Below, piece by piece: positions 36,131 through 46,534 of a DNA stretch of 64,000 nucleotides. Numbering within the stretch: position 1 is the stretch's first letter; every line of letters begins with the position of its first letter. Both the position numbers and the translations under genes were made by a program. Location of the stretch: contig JADDOH010010002.1 in the NCBI GenBank assembly GCA_016648135.1, positions 62,001 through 126,000 of the forward strand. Reading direction: 5' to 3'. The notes beneath the pieces were generated by a model. The model was not told the origin of the DNA and made no database searches. It worked only from the letters and a program-made list of their open reading frames with translations. This stretch comes from Agrypnia vestita (lineage: Eukaryota; Arthropoda; Insecta; Trichoptera; Phryganeidae).

Positions 36131-36416
36131 GCCCCCTTTCTCATTTTCGGGTTTCGTGTCTACCTTATGCGTCGGAATCTCCATACAATTTACTGAGTTG
36201 CATGAAAAAACCATTAAAAATTTGAAAAATCCAAAATTATACTAAAATTATTATTTTTTGTTAACGAAAATTGGATAGATATTTTTTATCGTTGCCACGA
36301 GTCTACTTTCAAAGTTTCAGCTCGATTGGATCACGGGAAAAGGGTTAAAAATCGATCCAAAGTTTTTTCGTCAGACAAGCAAACAAGCAGACGCCACGAG
36401 TTAAAAGAAAGGAAGT
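36131..36416 (-). mobile_element. MITE family R1, copy 2
   Basis: Reverse-orientation copy of 13137-13406, ending GAAAGGAAGT at 36407-36416 and beginning CCCCCTTTC at about 36132. Contains GGGTTAAAAATCGATCCAAA and AAGCAAACAAGCAGACGCCA. It directly abuts the foldback element at 36417. Confidence 0.78.
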
Positions 36417-36449
36417 AATAAAACACAAATCACTTTGTTTTCACCACTT

Positions 36450-36520
36450 TATTAGATTAAAAAATCTACATGTTTCGAGAACAATGTTCTCTCCTTCAGG
36501 ATTATTGGCGTATTAAAACT
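36450..36520 (-). ncRNA. Hammerhead-like motif, core variant (CTGAAGG)
   Basis: Minus strand: AATC helix I strand, CTGAAGG in place of CTGANGA, stem II GAGAAC / GTTCTC (perfect 6 bp, loop ATT), GAA, helix III ACATGT (perfectly self-complementary), A, then GATT pairing with AATC. All three helices are intact, but the last core A is replaced by G, so activity is doubtful. Confidence 0.55.
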
Positions 36521-36630
36521 TGAAAAAGTAAACTACGCAAATGTGTTCCGGTGAAGGGATTGGTGAGGGGTGGGAGGGGGGGGAGGTCAGAGGTGTTAAT
36601 TATTATGGGTCATCTGGAGAGGGTGGAATG

Positions 36631-36746
36631 TTAAGTGGAAAAATATTCAATATTGGGTTATGCAAAAATTTTGTCTGTGTATTTATTTATTAAATTTGAC
36701 AGACAAAATTTTTGCATATCACAATATTGAATATTTTTCCACTTAA
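36631..36746. repeat. 48-bp-arm inner inverted repeat
   Basis: TTAAGTGGAAAAATATTCAA...TTTTGTCTGT (36631-36678) mirrors 36699-36746 except for a six-base mismatch block (GGGTTA opposite TATCAC). A 20-base loop. Confidence 0.85.
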
Positions 36747-36795
36747 TCCTGAAGTAGAGAACATTGTTCTTGAAACATGTAGATTGTTTAATCTA
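36744..36795 (+). ncRNA. Hammerhead-like motif, inverted partner (core variant)
   Basis: Plus strand: AATC, CTGAAGT, stem II GAGAAC / GTTCTT (one G-U), GAA, ACATGT, A, GATT. The mirror of the copy at 36450-36520 with the same core change position. Confidence 0.55.
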
Positions 36796-36834
36796 ATAAA
36801 GTGTCGAAAACAAAGTGATTTTTGTTTTATTTTA

Positions 36835-37820
36835 AATAATAAGTATTATTGATTCTTATTGAAACACTCGCAAAACAAATTGTAAAATAGGTGAATTCTG
36901 TTTATACATAACGAAATATATTTTTATTTTAACGCTTCAAAAGGCCCAATTACATACCCAAAACTCCCATGCTTGAGTAAATCACACAGATTTATTACAA
37001 CGACATGAGGAATATAATCAAGAACCCTCGGTGTAAGAAGTCGGTGTCGTGTATACTGGTTCACGAGTGCTGCACCAAATGCACTGCTTACTGAATATTT
37101 CTAGTGAGCGAATCAGTTCGATACAAACAACGTAATAAATATTCTCGAGTGCCGATTAGTACGAATTACAGAAAAGTGCTTCAATTAAGTCTGTGTATAG
37201 TGACTTTTTAAATAAAATCTTTAATCAATTCAAGTGTTTCATTTCGTCCCCCACCGCCGCAATCCATGCAATGTTTTGTTACGTATTTAATTCATTTTAA
37301 GAATGTCTGATAAAGTATTTTTTGGTTAAGTTAAATTAGATTACGTTTGAGTACTTTCCCTTGTTTGATAATAAACCACGTTGTGTTTTTAAATGAAGAC
37401 GTAGTTTATTGTTAAGGTAAAGTTTTTAAACAAGGTTAAATAATATTTAAAATTAATAAATTGTCTCGGCGAAAAGGTTTTGTGTTGTTTACGGGAAACA
37501 CTGACAATTGTCGCGAGAGAGCTGGCGTCAGCAATAACCGATTATTTTCTGCTAGTTACGTTGACATTCTCAGAAAGTTCTCTCTTACAATATTGCATTA
37601 AGGTCAACCGTCGAGAGTTTGTCTGACTCGTGCAAAAAGAATTCTTAATTTATAACATATTTATCTGTCATTTGCACTACCATTGGCTCCATATAAAAGA
37701 AGAATCCAGCTGTTAACAGAATGAGATGGGTCATAATGTATAATACCATGACTCTCCGGCATATTGATTACTGTTCCATCACATTATTTATAAGCAACTA
37801 AAGAATGCTAAAGATATTAT
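36835..37820. other. No gene recognised; repeat R4 copy 2
   Basis: Bases 37135-37200 match R4 at 18575-18670. A GC-richer stretch at 37020-37090 and a CGCGAGAGAGCTGGCG patch at 37510 carry no recognised feature. Confidence 0.45.
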
Positions 37821-38260
37821 AAATAGTTTAAAATAAAGCAACGCGTAAAATATTGAAATGAAGGACAAAAATAACGAAAATACGGTAAATATTTTGAAAC
37901 AAACACGGATCATTGCCCAAATATTTGATAACAGGATGAGATAAAATAAAGATTTTCATTCAAACTGTACAAGAGACGCCGACAGCGTAAGACTTCAAAA
38001 GAAAAAGAAAAACAATTCACTAAATTGTCTAATATACAAAGGCCTTAAAGTCTTCGATAGCCTGCTGAAAACTTTACAAAACACAGTAAATATAAAGGAG
38101 TTTAAACTGGAGTGCAAAAAGTTTACAATGAGAAACTTTAAATGACTGTAGATTACGTAATATAATAAGTTTTAATGTAAATCATTTATTAGCCCATACA
38201 ACATATGTATGCAAACTAGATAAACAGTGAAAAAAAATACCAAAGCTCTCAGCGGTTGAC
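37820..38260 (+). pseudogene. CR1/jockey-like LINE 3' end, copy 2
   Basis: Homologous to 3640-4310: GATTTTCATTCAAACTGTAC, CTTCAAAAGAAAAAGAAAAA, AATATACAAAGGCCTTAAAG and AGGAGTTTAAACTGGAGTGC, then a matching 3' UTR (TTAGCCCATACAAC). Stops and frameshifts are more numerous than in copy 1, so it is older or less constrained. Ends in a short A-rich run near 38235. Confidence 0.78.
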
Positions 38261-38309
38261 CATACATAATTGTTAAGTGTAACTTTAAATAATTAAACGT
38301 TAAGCAAGT

Positions 38310-38353
38310 GTTACAAATACATATACAGATATTGTATTTGTAACACTTTATAC
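38310..38353. repeat. Perfect 15-bp inverted repeat
   Basis: AAGTGTTACAAATAC and GTATTTGTAACACTT flank a 13-base loop. It sits shortly after the LINE copy and could be its 3' flank or an independent snap-back. Confidence 0.75.
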
Positions 38354-41324
38354 ACCTCCTTTGACCATTTTCTTACAAAGCTTTAGAATTACATTTTGAC
38401 TAACTCGTGTACATGTGTGTATGTGTGAATACGGCACGATATATAATCCTGCCATTATGCTCTGTTGGTATCGATTTTTTACAGCCGCTTATCATCTTTG
38501 TACATCCTGAGCTTTGACAATCTAAGTGATTAGTTTAAAGGTGGTTTTAGTATTTTACGGCAACGGGAAACCGGCGGGAGGGCGTCATTGTCGTTTGACG
38601 TTTTAAGGAAATGTGTGATTTTCGTTGAATCGTATTTGGTCGGAATTCCCAAGGTATTGACGAGATAGGAGCAGTCTTTGAATTAAATAGTAGATAGCCA
38701 GCGATCGCCAGACTTATGTTATAGTATCAAACTTGAAATATTTTATTTAAGTATACTCTATAGTAGGTAACAACCCCAATAAGCTATGTAATATTAAACT
38801 ATGAGGTGAATTATAAATTGATTCTTACATATGCAGTACTTCCATCGTATAGGGATGCAATTGCGTGTAATATAGCATCATCCGCATACGAATTTGAATC
38901 CGCGCACAATCCTTTGCGAAATTCATCAGACGGATATTAAAATGCGTTGAGTGTTTTAAAGTGATTTTTCAATAAAATACTTGTGTTGGAGAGGAGATAG
39001 TTCATAAAATATAGGTTATTCGAAAACTGATGTGGTTATCTTTGTTTTAAAGTTGTAAATTTACGATGTTAACTTCTTCTACGTTATAGTTGTGAATTAT
39101 GTACATACAGTGCGGCCCGCCGTAGTACAAGCAAAAAATATGCTAAAAATAAATTTTTTGTGATGTCTTGAATACAAATCTGTCGGTCGTAGAGTGCCAA
39201 AGTGTTGGAGGGGAGATGGGGAAGCAATCAAAGATGGCGGACGAGTACCTTCGCTTTTACGCTTTATCTCGATAAATGCTGGACGGATTTCTATGTTTTT
39301 AATTTTATTTGAATTGTAATAATATTGTCTATGTTTCTTCCATAGACATTTATTACGTCAAAGCAATAGTTGAAAAGTTATCTTGTAAACCCTAAAACAT
39401 TACAGAAATGAAATTTTTTTTGGGGACTTTTCATTTTCACTTTTTTTTATTATATTTGTAATCGCTCTGTTGCTATGCGCCTAAAATATTATTAATATAA
39501 ATAAATAAAAAAATGGAAAAAATAGGCATGTGTAGCGATTCATCTCTTCTTTATCTACTTTAATGGAGAAGTGGGATATCGGGAAAGAATAACAAAAATC
39601 AGAAAAATCACACCCTTCTGGTCAGACTTTGCAAGTGAATGAGCCGATTGTGGTTCGGAAGTCGTTCACGTTCCCGTTTTCACGCACTTGGAAGTCTGCC
39701 TTAAGTCGAAATGAAATGCGAATCGGCGACCCGAGAATTCAATATGTCGTATCGGCTGCTGGGTGGGTTTTGGGGCAGCGGGGGAAAGGGAAGAACGAAG
39801 ATTTACATATAAACGTAGAAATAAGGGAAAATATCTCGACTCGGGATTCCTAACGTTCCCTTTTTTCTTCTTAAAAATGCCAGGCATTTTACACGGGAAT
39901 TTCGCAAACGATCGCTCGTATTCAGACGAAATTGCCGAGATTAGTATAACATGTATTATATTTAATAAATGATACCGGCAAAGCTTGGAAATGTATTAAA
40001 TTCTATATATTTTGTAAAATACGGAAACAATTTATGGTTAAGCACGAAAAAGATTTTCTTTATGAGTACGAGAGGAAGGGAATTTCGTTTTATGTTTATA
40101 TTATCTGTTGTGTTTTTTTTTTAAGAAAATTTAGTATTTTAATATAATATATGAATGTAGTGTTCCAAGAATAAGGAGTTTTGTTTTAGAGATATCTACA
40201 GAACTTTAAAATGAAATAAAATACATATAAATCGTGGTAATGGTCATAGTATTAGTTTTATTGGTAAGATAATTGTATGCCATTGTGTTTCAATATAGGG
40301 TATTTTTTGAAGTTTACTTTTTGAAATGGCAACACCAAATCAACTGGCTCATCATGGCTTTGGTTTGCCATTTCACCATGAATGACTTGCAGATTACGAA
40401 AAATTTATTTCGAAAATCGTAGTACCGTAATCATATTTAAAACACGGCATCTTTATGTTCTATATCTCAAAAAAAAAAAATTACGAAAGCCTCATTAGAA
40501 TGAAATGAAATAGTGTGTATATTTGTAACATTTTTATGTACTCTTCTAAATTTTACCAATCATCTATTAATTACCTGTATAATAATAATTTATTGTTATA
40601 GGAATATTACGAGACATATATTTTATTTCCGCTCATTTCTAAAAAATCAAGTAACGTATAGAACATTTAAATTAACAGTAAATTGAACTTTGTAATATAC
40701 ACACGTTGAATAATTTTGTCAGTACTACAGTTTGGAGAAGAGTAGTTCCTCTCGTTATCAGGAGAAATTAATAATTTATTTAATTAAAATGTGAGCTATA
40801 GAAAAAAGGGCTACTTTAACTAGTCATACCTCATCCCTTACGACACTTGAAATGGAAAGTTTTTTCGAAATGTTGTTTCGACATTGGTCACACTAATTCT
40901 CCTTCAGACCTCGGTTTCATTTCTTGAAAGATTTTAATAATGTATTGCTCTTCAGACCTGCCATATACGTAATCTAGGCAGGCCTATTACAAAAATTGAA
41001 AACGCTTTCTCTTTTAAATTTTTAATCTGAAAATTATATCAATCGTTTCGCTATTGAAATTGGGTTCATGCGCGCTCCATAAATCTCATAAATGTGTAAC
41101 ACTCTGTTTTACCGATTTCTCCGAACGCTAAGGTGGCGATGAAATCAAATATTCGTAAGTTACTGTGATATATTAGAACCATCATATTAAATTACATAGT
41201 TCTATCTAAAGAATGATGGTAAATGAAGGTATTTTTATTTTTATTATATAACTAGCTGTTAAACATAATGTAACATTGGTTCACGTCTTTGCTAAGACCT
41301 ACTATATATTTATAGTGTCCTTTT
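38354..41324. other. No gene recognised
   Basis: A long AT-rich stretch. Frames near 39629-39972 overlap in two phases on both strands, a sign of composition and not coding. CAAAGATGGCGGACGAG occurs at 39228. Confidence 0.5.
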
Positions 41325-41525
41325 GGCGGTCCGCGGAGAGGCAGCGGTAGCAACATCGCTATCGTTGCCGCCCTTGGGTTTGCAGGCCCGGGGTTCAAGC
41401 CCCATCTCCGGCCGTTTAATTTCATTTTTTAGCCGCGAATTCGAAAGAAATTACGGGCGTTACACATCCGGGGACAGACAGATAGACAGACGGACATGAC
41501 GAGCACCTTTTCTCATAGTTGCTTT
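41325..41525 (+). mobile_element. tRNA-related SINE, family 2, copy 2
   Basis: GGCGGTCCGCGGAGAGGCAG head, B-box GGGTTCAAGCCCC, CGGCCGTTTAATTTCATTTT, AGCCGCGAATTCGA and a GACAGACAGATAGACAGACG tail. The best-preserved B-box of the three copies. Confidence 0.78.
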
Positions 41526-41649
41526 TGCATTTTATTTCACATTTTTTTATGGAAAGGTATCAATTGAAAATTTATTCGTTAAGTTCTTCAATATTTATAA
41601 ATTAAATGTATTTTTTTTCTATAACGACACTCCTCAAATTTTTTAATCA

Positions 41650-41885
41650 GTTAATTGATGATCATAATTCTTGGCACTACAACCCTTGGAAGTTACGGCT
41701 GGAAATTCGAAATAATTATTATTGAGGGTCTCATCATCATCATTCTTGGCACTACAACCCTTGTTGGGTCTTGGCCTCCTCAATAATTTTTCTCCACTCA
41801 TCTCGGTCTAGTGCCAGCTCTCTCCAGTTTCGAAGCTCTAAGGCAGAGATATCTTTGAGGACGTTGTCACTCCATCTTAATTTAA
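41650..41885 (-). mobile_element. LINE family D, two 3' end fragments
   Basis: One short piece at about 41658-41697 (ATCATAATTCTTGGCACTAC) and one longer piece at 41732-41885 (CATCATCATCATTCTTGGCA to TTTGAGGACGTTGTCACTCC), both the reverse complement of the 43131 end of the LINE at 42640-43131. The two nearby starts suggest two insertions or a duplicated end. Confidence 0.78.
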
Positions 41886-41964
41886 TTAATTGAAATAATA
41901 CCATATTATATATATTATTATGTAAAAAGTACTTCTGTGCCGTATATTGAAATAAATAAATAAT

Positions 41965-42165
41965 TTATAAATAACTATGAATAGAACACAATGTTGTTTA
42001 CTTCACACAATGACAGTTTAATTAAATAAATAAATTAAATTAAAACGATTTCGATGCTTACTGCATCATCTTCATTACGTTTTAATTTAATTAATTTATT
42101 TAATTAAACTGTCATTGTGTGAAGTAAACAAAGTTGTGTTCTATTCATAATTATTTACAATGAAC
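41965..42165. mobile_element. Near-perfect ~75-bp-arm palindrome centred on a ribozyme-like remnant
   Basis: Left arm 41971-42046 (AACTATGAATAGAACACAAT...TTAAATTAAAAC) and right arm 42079-42160 are reverse complements with few differences. The 32-base centre (42047-42078) reads TTTCGATGC, TTACT, GCATC, ATCTTCAT, i.e. the stem II and GAA part of the hammerhead-like group on the minus strand, but without a full CTGATGA. Confidence 0.75.
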
Positions 42166-42237
42166 TTCCACAAAGTTAATCACGAAAATTTCGAAATATA
42201 AATAATTTATAATGTAATGTTTACAAAAAGGAAGTAC

Positions 42238-42612
42238 TTCTTCTTCTTCCTAGACCGTTAGTCCCATTTACTTGGGGTCGGCCTTCCTTATCCACTTTCT
42301 CCATTGGGCAGAGTTCTGCGCCGTGCTGTCTTCCAGTTGATCCTCTTTCAGGTCTCTTTTGATCGTCCACGTTTGCGTTTTGTCATTGGCAGAGTTAGGG
42401 CTTCACCAAACTGTCTTCTGGGCGTCTCTGGACGTGACCATACCGCCGTAGACGTTTCTCTTTGGTTTTGTCTTTAATTGGGGCGATTTTAAAGCTACCT
42501 CTTATGTGCTCATTTCGAAATTCATCTAGCAGTGTGACACCAGCGTAACACGCGCATTTCTGTTGTATGCAGTTTATTAATGCGTTGGTTGCTAGTCGCC
42601 CAGAAAACAGAA
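42238..42612 (-). pseudogene. LINE family F, RT C-terminal/3' end fragment
   Basis: The minus strand gives broken blocks of a LINE C-terminus (INKLHTTEMRVLRW-like, then RRRLRRYGHVQRR-like remnants) and ends in GAAGAAGAAGAAG. The plus-strand text TTACTTGGGGTCGGCCTTCC and CTCCATTGGGCAGAG is a very common insect LINE 3' end. Frames are heavily interrupted. Confidence 0.65.
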
Positions 42613-42639
42613 TAAGTAAGCACCTTAATAATAATTATT

Positions 42640-43131
42640 AAATAAAGTAATTTACGCAAATAAATAAAACGCTTATTAGGCCAGTGTTCACGTACGCAGC
42701 TGAGACGTGGGTAGTAACTAAGAGGAATGAGCGAGCACTGGACGTTTTTGAAAGGAAAATTTTGAGGCGTATCTTCGGACCGGTTTTAGAAAATGGACTT
42801 TGGCACACACGTTACAACAACGAGCTCTATACTCTAAGTAAGGAGCCAAACGTCACAAAATTTACAAAACTGGGAAGACTTCGGTGGCTGGGCCATGTGT
42901 AGAGAATGTCCGAGCATCAAGCACCAAAGTCCCTGCTAAACTCAAGGCCAACAGGTCGAAGGAGCTTAGGAAGGCCAAAAATAAGATGGAGTGAAAACGT
43001 CCTCAAAGATATCTCTGTCTTAGACCTTCGAAACTGGAGAGAGCTGGCACTAGACCGAGATGAGTGGAGGAAAATTATTGAGGAGGCCGAGACCCACCAA
43101 GGGTTGTGGTGCCAAGAATGATGATGATGAA
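42640..43131 (+). pseudogene. LINE family D, RT C-terminal region
   Basis: Reads TLIRPVFTYAAETWVVTKRN, ALDVFERKILRRIFGPV, NNELYTLSKEPNVTKFTKLG, RLRWLGHV, a stop (TAG at 42900-42902), then RMSEHQAPKSLLNSRPTGRR, SLGRPKIRWSENVLKD and LDRDEWRKIIEEAETHQGL, followed by a stop and a GATGATGATGA tail. A single in-frame stop shows it is dead. The best copy of the family in the window; others are at 18785, 31485, 41650, 41732 and 63240. Confidence 0.85.
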
Positions 43132-43194
43132 AGTAATTTACATTGACACAAACGTCATCTTTTGAGTGTTCAAAGGAGTAGGATGGTTTTAAAA

Positions 43195-43570
43195 TCAAGT
43201 GGCTGTGATTGAAATCATCCAACGTTTGCTCCGCCACGAAATTCCGCATAGGATACGATATCTGAATTTGAATTTCTGAATTTGAGCGTCGCGTCGCCTT
43301 TGGCGGGCGGAAGTCGCGGGACAATATTTGCGCGTGACGGTAGAAGCGCCGGAAATTGCATAAATAATTTGGCGCATGCGCAGCGCGGGACAACATCGCG
43401 GGTGCAATTAGCGCTGCCTTCCAAAGTGATTGGATGACGAAGGAGATAGTAAGATGTACAAGGGAAGACGTTATGAACGATCTAGACCTTGCCGATCGAC
43501 ACAATAATGTCGAAAAATTTAATAAAAACGATTTAGATGCCAGACGTCAAAAATCCGCGCTATAAAACGT
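43195..43570 (+). other. GC-rich island with a possible small ORF
   Basis: A CpG-rich stretch (43240-43430) between two LINE fragments. On the plus strand an open frame runs from about 43362 (AARDNIAGAISAAFQSDWMT) through KEIVRCTREDVMNDLDLADR and HNNVEKFNKNDLDARRQKSA to TAA near 43563, with a mixed, non-repetitive composition. I do not recognise it. It could be a piece of a transposon ORF, an exon, or chance. The antisense frame (195 aa, 42917-43504) runs across LINE antisense sequence and is not credible. Confidence 0.35.
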
Positions 43571-43609
43571 TATTCACTGTATAAATTGTTGTCGACAACC
43601 ATAATCCAA

Positions 43610-44130
43610 ACAAAGAGAACCAAACAGCAGAATTGCCAAGATGAATAGGAATGAGCTGGGCTGCTTTTGGCAAACTCAAACATATCTTCGAGAACAAAGA
43701 GATCCCAATTAGCCTAAAAAGAAAAGCCTTTGAATCGTGCATACTGCCAGTGAAGACGTATGGATTGGAGACTATGGCCCTTACAAAGAAAAGTGTAGAA
43801 AAGCTCAAATGCACGCAACGATCCATGGAGAGATCCATGCTTGGAGTTAGCCTAAGAGATAGTGGATATCATGGATAGTGTAGCGAAGCTAAAATGGCAA
43901 TGAGCAGGACACGTTGCAAGACAGGATACTACAAGATGACCTCCCAGAGTTCTGAAATGGAGACCTTGGGAAAACAAAAGAGGCATCGGAAGACCTCAAA
44001 AGAAATGGGCGATGATGTTGTCGCTGTGGGGGGAAAGAAATGGCTACAATTAGCCAACAGCAGGGAAGAATGGAAAAATATGGAAGAGGCCTATATCCAG
44101 CAGTGGAAAGACGAAGGAGAAAATAATTTG
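43610..44130 (+). pseudogene. LINE family G, RT C-terminal region
   Basis: GMSWAAFGKLKHIFENKEIP, ISLKRKAFESCILPVKTYGL, QRSMERSMLGVSLRD, then after frame breaks MGDDVVAVGGKKWLQLANSR and EAYIQQWKDEGEN. These are the diagnostic C-terminal blocks of a widespread insect LINE (WAAFGKL, CILPVLTYG, QRSMERAMLG, EAYIQQW). Several frameshifts and a stop near 43876. Confidence 0.85.
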
Positions 44131-44524
44131 CACTTAAACATTTATTTTACATTAAACTTTACTATTTAGCATCAAGCTAGTATATAAATAATATATTTTA
44201 AAGTTATGTTAAGTTAAGCCACGCTTCTTCACACAATCCAAAGTAACGGTTGTAGAATAATAAGCTGATTGTGTGCAGTTGACTTGTGTGCATCTATATT
44301 ATGTGTGGTTGTCGAAACGATGTATACTCATTTCCTTACAATTGTCACGTTTAAAACAGTTAGAACCATAGGTCAACATAATTTTTTACAATGCCGATTT
44401 TACATAGTTCTCGAAACGTTAGCAATACCTACTATAGGTAATTTAGCAACAGCTGAACCTAGAACACATTTTTAATTTTTGTGGTTCTACACAATATTTA
44501 ATTTAAAAACAAAACTATCTTGCT
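44131..44524. other. No gene recognised
   Basis: AT-rich. The frame at 44269-44475 has no recognised motif. Confidence 0.5.
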
Positions 44525-44850
44525 TTGTAGAAAACACTTATATTATTTTACATTGACCGGTTTCGAAATCCCAGAATCTTCTTTAGGTTGGACGCACACT
44601 AACTGATCCTAAAAATGTAAAGAATCAATTTTAACGGTCAGGGGTGCTACCTCAGTCGTGGTGGGAGTGTTGTTAGGAGATAGACAAACTTCTCCCCACA
44701 TTCCCACTTTCATTGCATATTTTATTTTACGGATCTGTTAGTATGCGTCCGTCCTGATGAAGATAAAGTCCATAATCGAGACCGGTCGATGTTTAATCAA
44801 TCAGTGTGATTTGTACAAAGTTTGAAAGTTTGATTGTATTAATAAAATTA
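44525..44850. mobile_element. Foldback element with inverted pair of decayed hammerhead-like motifs
   Basis: Left arm CTTTGTAGAAAACACTTATA...GACCGGTTTCGA and right arm complement ending TTTGTACAAAG around 44820 form an inverted pair with ~150 bp between. Right core: CTGATGA at 44754-44760, then GAGACCGGTCGATG (GAG instead of GAA). Left core: CTAAAGA in place of CTGATGA. Same layout as 2910-3212, older. Confidence 0.7.
44745..44795 (+). ncRNA. Degenerate hammerhead-like motif
   Basis: CTGATGA, GAT...ATC reduced stem II, GAG for GAA, helix III ACCGGT intact, then C and GATG. The core A-to-G change should abolish cleavage. Confidence 0.45.
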
Positions 44851-46434
44851 ATTTAAATTCATATTTTAAAGTACTTATCAAACAAAATATTAAATACAAT
44901 TAAACATGTTTAAGATCCATCAAAAAGAAAAATAATTTCTCTCACATAAGTAGATACCCTCATTATATGAAATTACATTTTCCATAAATGTATATAAAAT
45001 ACAATATCTACGTAATAATAAAATAAAATTTAAAATTGTAAACTTAAAACATCAAATTGGCAACTTCAAATTTAGTAAATTCTCCTATGTTTTAAGTAAT
45101 TTATGAAATTTCAAAGTATATTGAATATCAAATATAAGTAATATGATTAATATATAAAACAAATAATAATAACCCGTAGGTACACATGTGAAAGTACGCA
45201 AATGAATACAGTTTTTTGTATGACCATTAGAATCCGGGAATTGTATTCCTTCGTTAAAATTATTAGAATGAAATGGCGACCAAAACATTCCAAATATATT
45301 CATCACTATTGATTTACAATTGTTTAGTTCACAAGTTCACGGTCAAATGAAACTAATTTCAATTAAATAATTGATTATTCATACATTTGTATCTGTATTT
45401 GTATGCAGGTTATATTCGTAGACCGCCCGCTCTAGCGGCTTAAATGCCAAACAACCAAACGTCAGAATCAATGGCGGACGACTTTTCACATTTCGGTGTT
45501 ACATATTTAGATCGCGAACTGTATTGAAATTCTCTGTTGCTGTACATTGCATATTTTGTATTTATCTTGCATTTTCCGAGAATGGTATGTAATTGAATGT
45601 TTAAAGATTAAGAAAAACTGTGATGTTTTTCATTTATATTATATTTAGGTGGCCGTCTGCTTTTGTATTCTAAATTCCTATATATGTACAATATCTGTAG
45701 AATTCTGCGAGAATCAAAGAAAACCAAAATGTCAGGTTTTAAAAGATAGATCAACGAATGAACGAGCAATAATAATGGCTAGGTATGTAATTATATAAAG
45801 GGTTAAATTAATAATTACAAACAATTGAGATGATAAGATATCTTTGAGGATGGCAGAAAATCAGATGGAGAGACTGAATAATGATTTGATAATCGGAAAT
45901 CCTTACAAATTGATTGAAAAAGATTTACCAAAGAATCCTGTCAGAAGGACGCCATAAGAACGACATCATATTTTATATATTATTTATTCAGGAAGGAGAC
46001 TAACGTCTCACTTGAAATTAACAGAAGATTTGTAATGAAAGACAGTGAGAGCTAGAAGAAGTTGTCTCAAGTCTGCGTTAAAGCCTTGACTTTTCCAGAA
46101 TGAAGGTGAAGAATCAATAATGAAAATGTACAATGATTCATTTTTGTTGTTAATATCGAACGCGCTGTTAATATAAATTAAAAAGTATGAAAAGAAATGT
46201 ATAAGTCAATAAAAAAATTTCCGCTAGATACGCATTAATAAAAAGTGCAAACTTTTAAATCGGAGAGATGATATACAGAATTTAATTCGGTTGCCTCTAG
46301 TTTTGCCGCCAAGAGCACAAATTGTACGATTAAATACATTTACCGAACAACTAAAATCGTATATCTAAACCAGTTATCTTAAGATTCTCAGTTGCTAATA
46401 AAATTATAATTGTTCAAAGTACTTTAATTTTAAT
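44851..46434. other. No gene recognised; 3' flank of the SPR gene
   Basis: AT-rich. ATGGCGGACGACTTTTCACA at 45471 opens a 19-codon frame that ends at TGA; the start context looks good but no exon is supported. The rest may be downstream intergenic sequence of the receptor gene. Confidence 0.5.
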
Positions 46435-46440
46435 TTTATT
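46435..46440 (-). promoter_or_regulatory. Candidate poly(A) signal AATAAA of the SPR gene
   Basis: AATAAA on the minus strand about 95 bases downstream of the receptor stop codon. In AT-rich DNA such hexamers are common, so this is only a positional candidate for the 3' end. Confidence 0.4.
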
Positions 46441-46534
46441 CATAATTCTATCTAACTGTATATATATCCATTAACAGCATACTTTTGCAATTCAAGTCTT
46501 ATATTATATTAAAAACATTTTTCCGCAATATTTT

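Larger units (their letters stand above)
36417..36834. mobile_element. Foldback element with inverted pair of hammerhead-like motifs
   Basis: Outer arms: AATCACTTTGTTTTC...TTTATTAGATTAAA from 36417 and its complement up to 36834. Inner, independent inverted repeat 36631-36678 / 36699-36746. Ribozyme-like cores lie in both outer arms. No ORF. Same overall design as 2910-3212, with unrelated stem sequences. Confidence 0.8.

Noticed and set aside
42917..43504. 195-aa minus-strand open frame
   Set aside because: It runs antisense through the LINE D fragment and a CpG-rich island; the HHHHSWHHN part is the complement of the GATGATGATGA tail. The same antisense frame appears at 63117-63449.
45471..45530. 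ATGGCGGACGAC possible start exon
   Set aside because: Only 19 codons before a stop, no convincing donor site, and the same ATGGCGGAC word recurs elsewhere.
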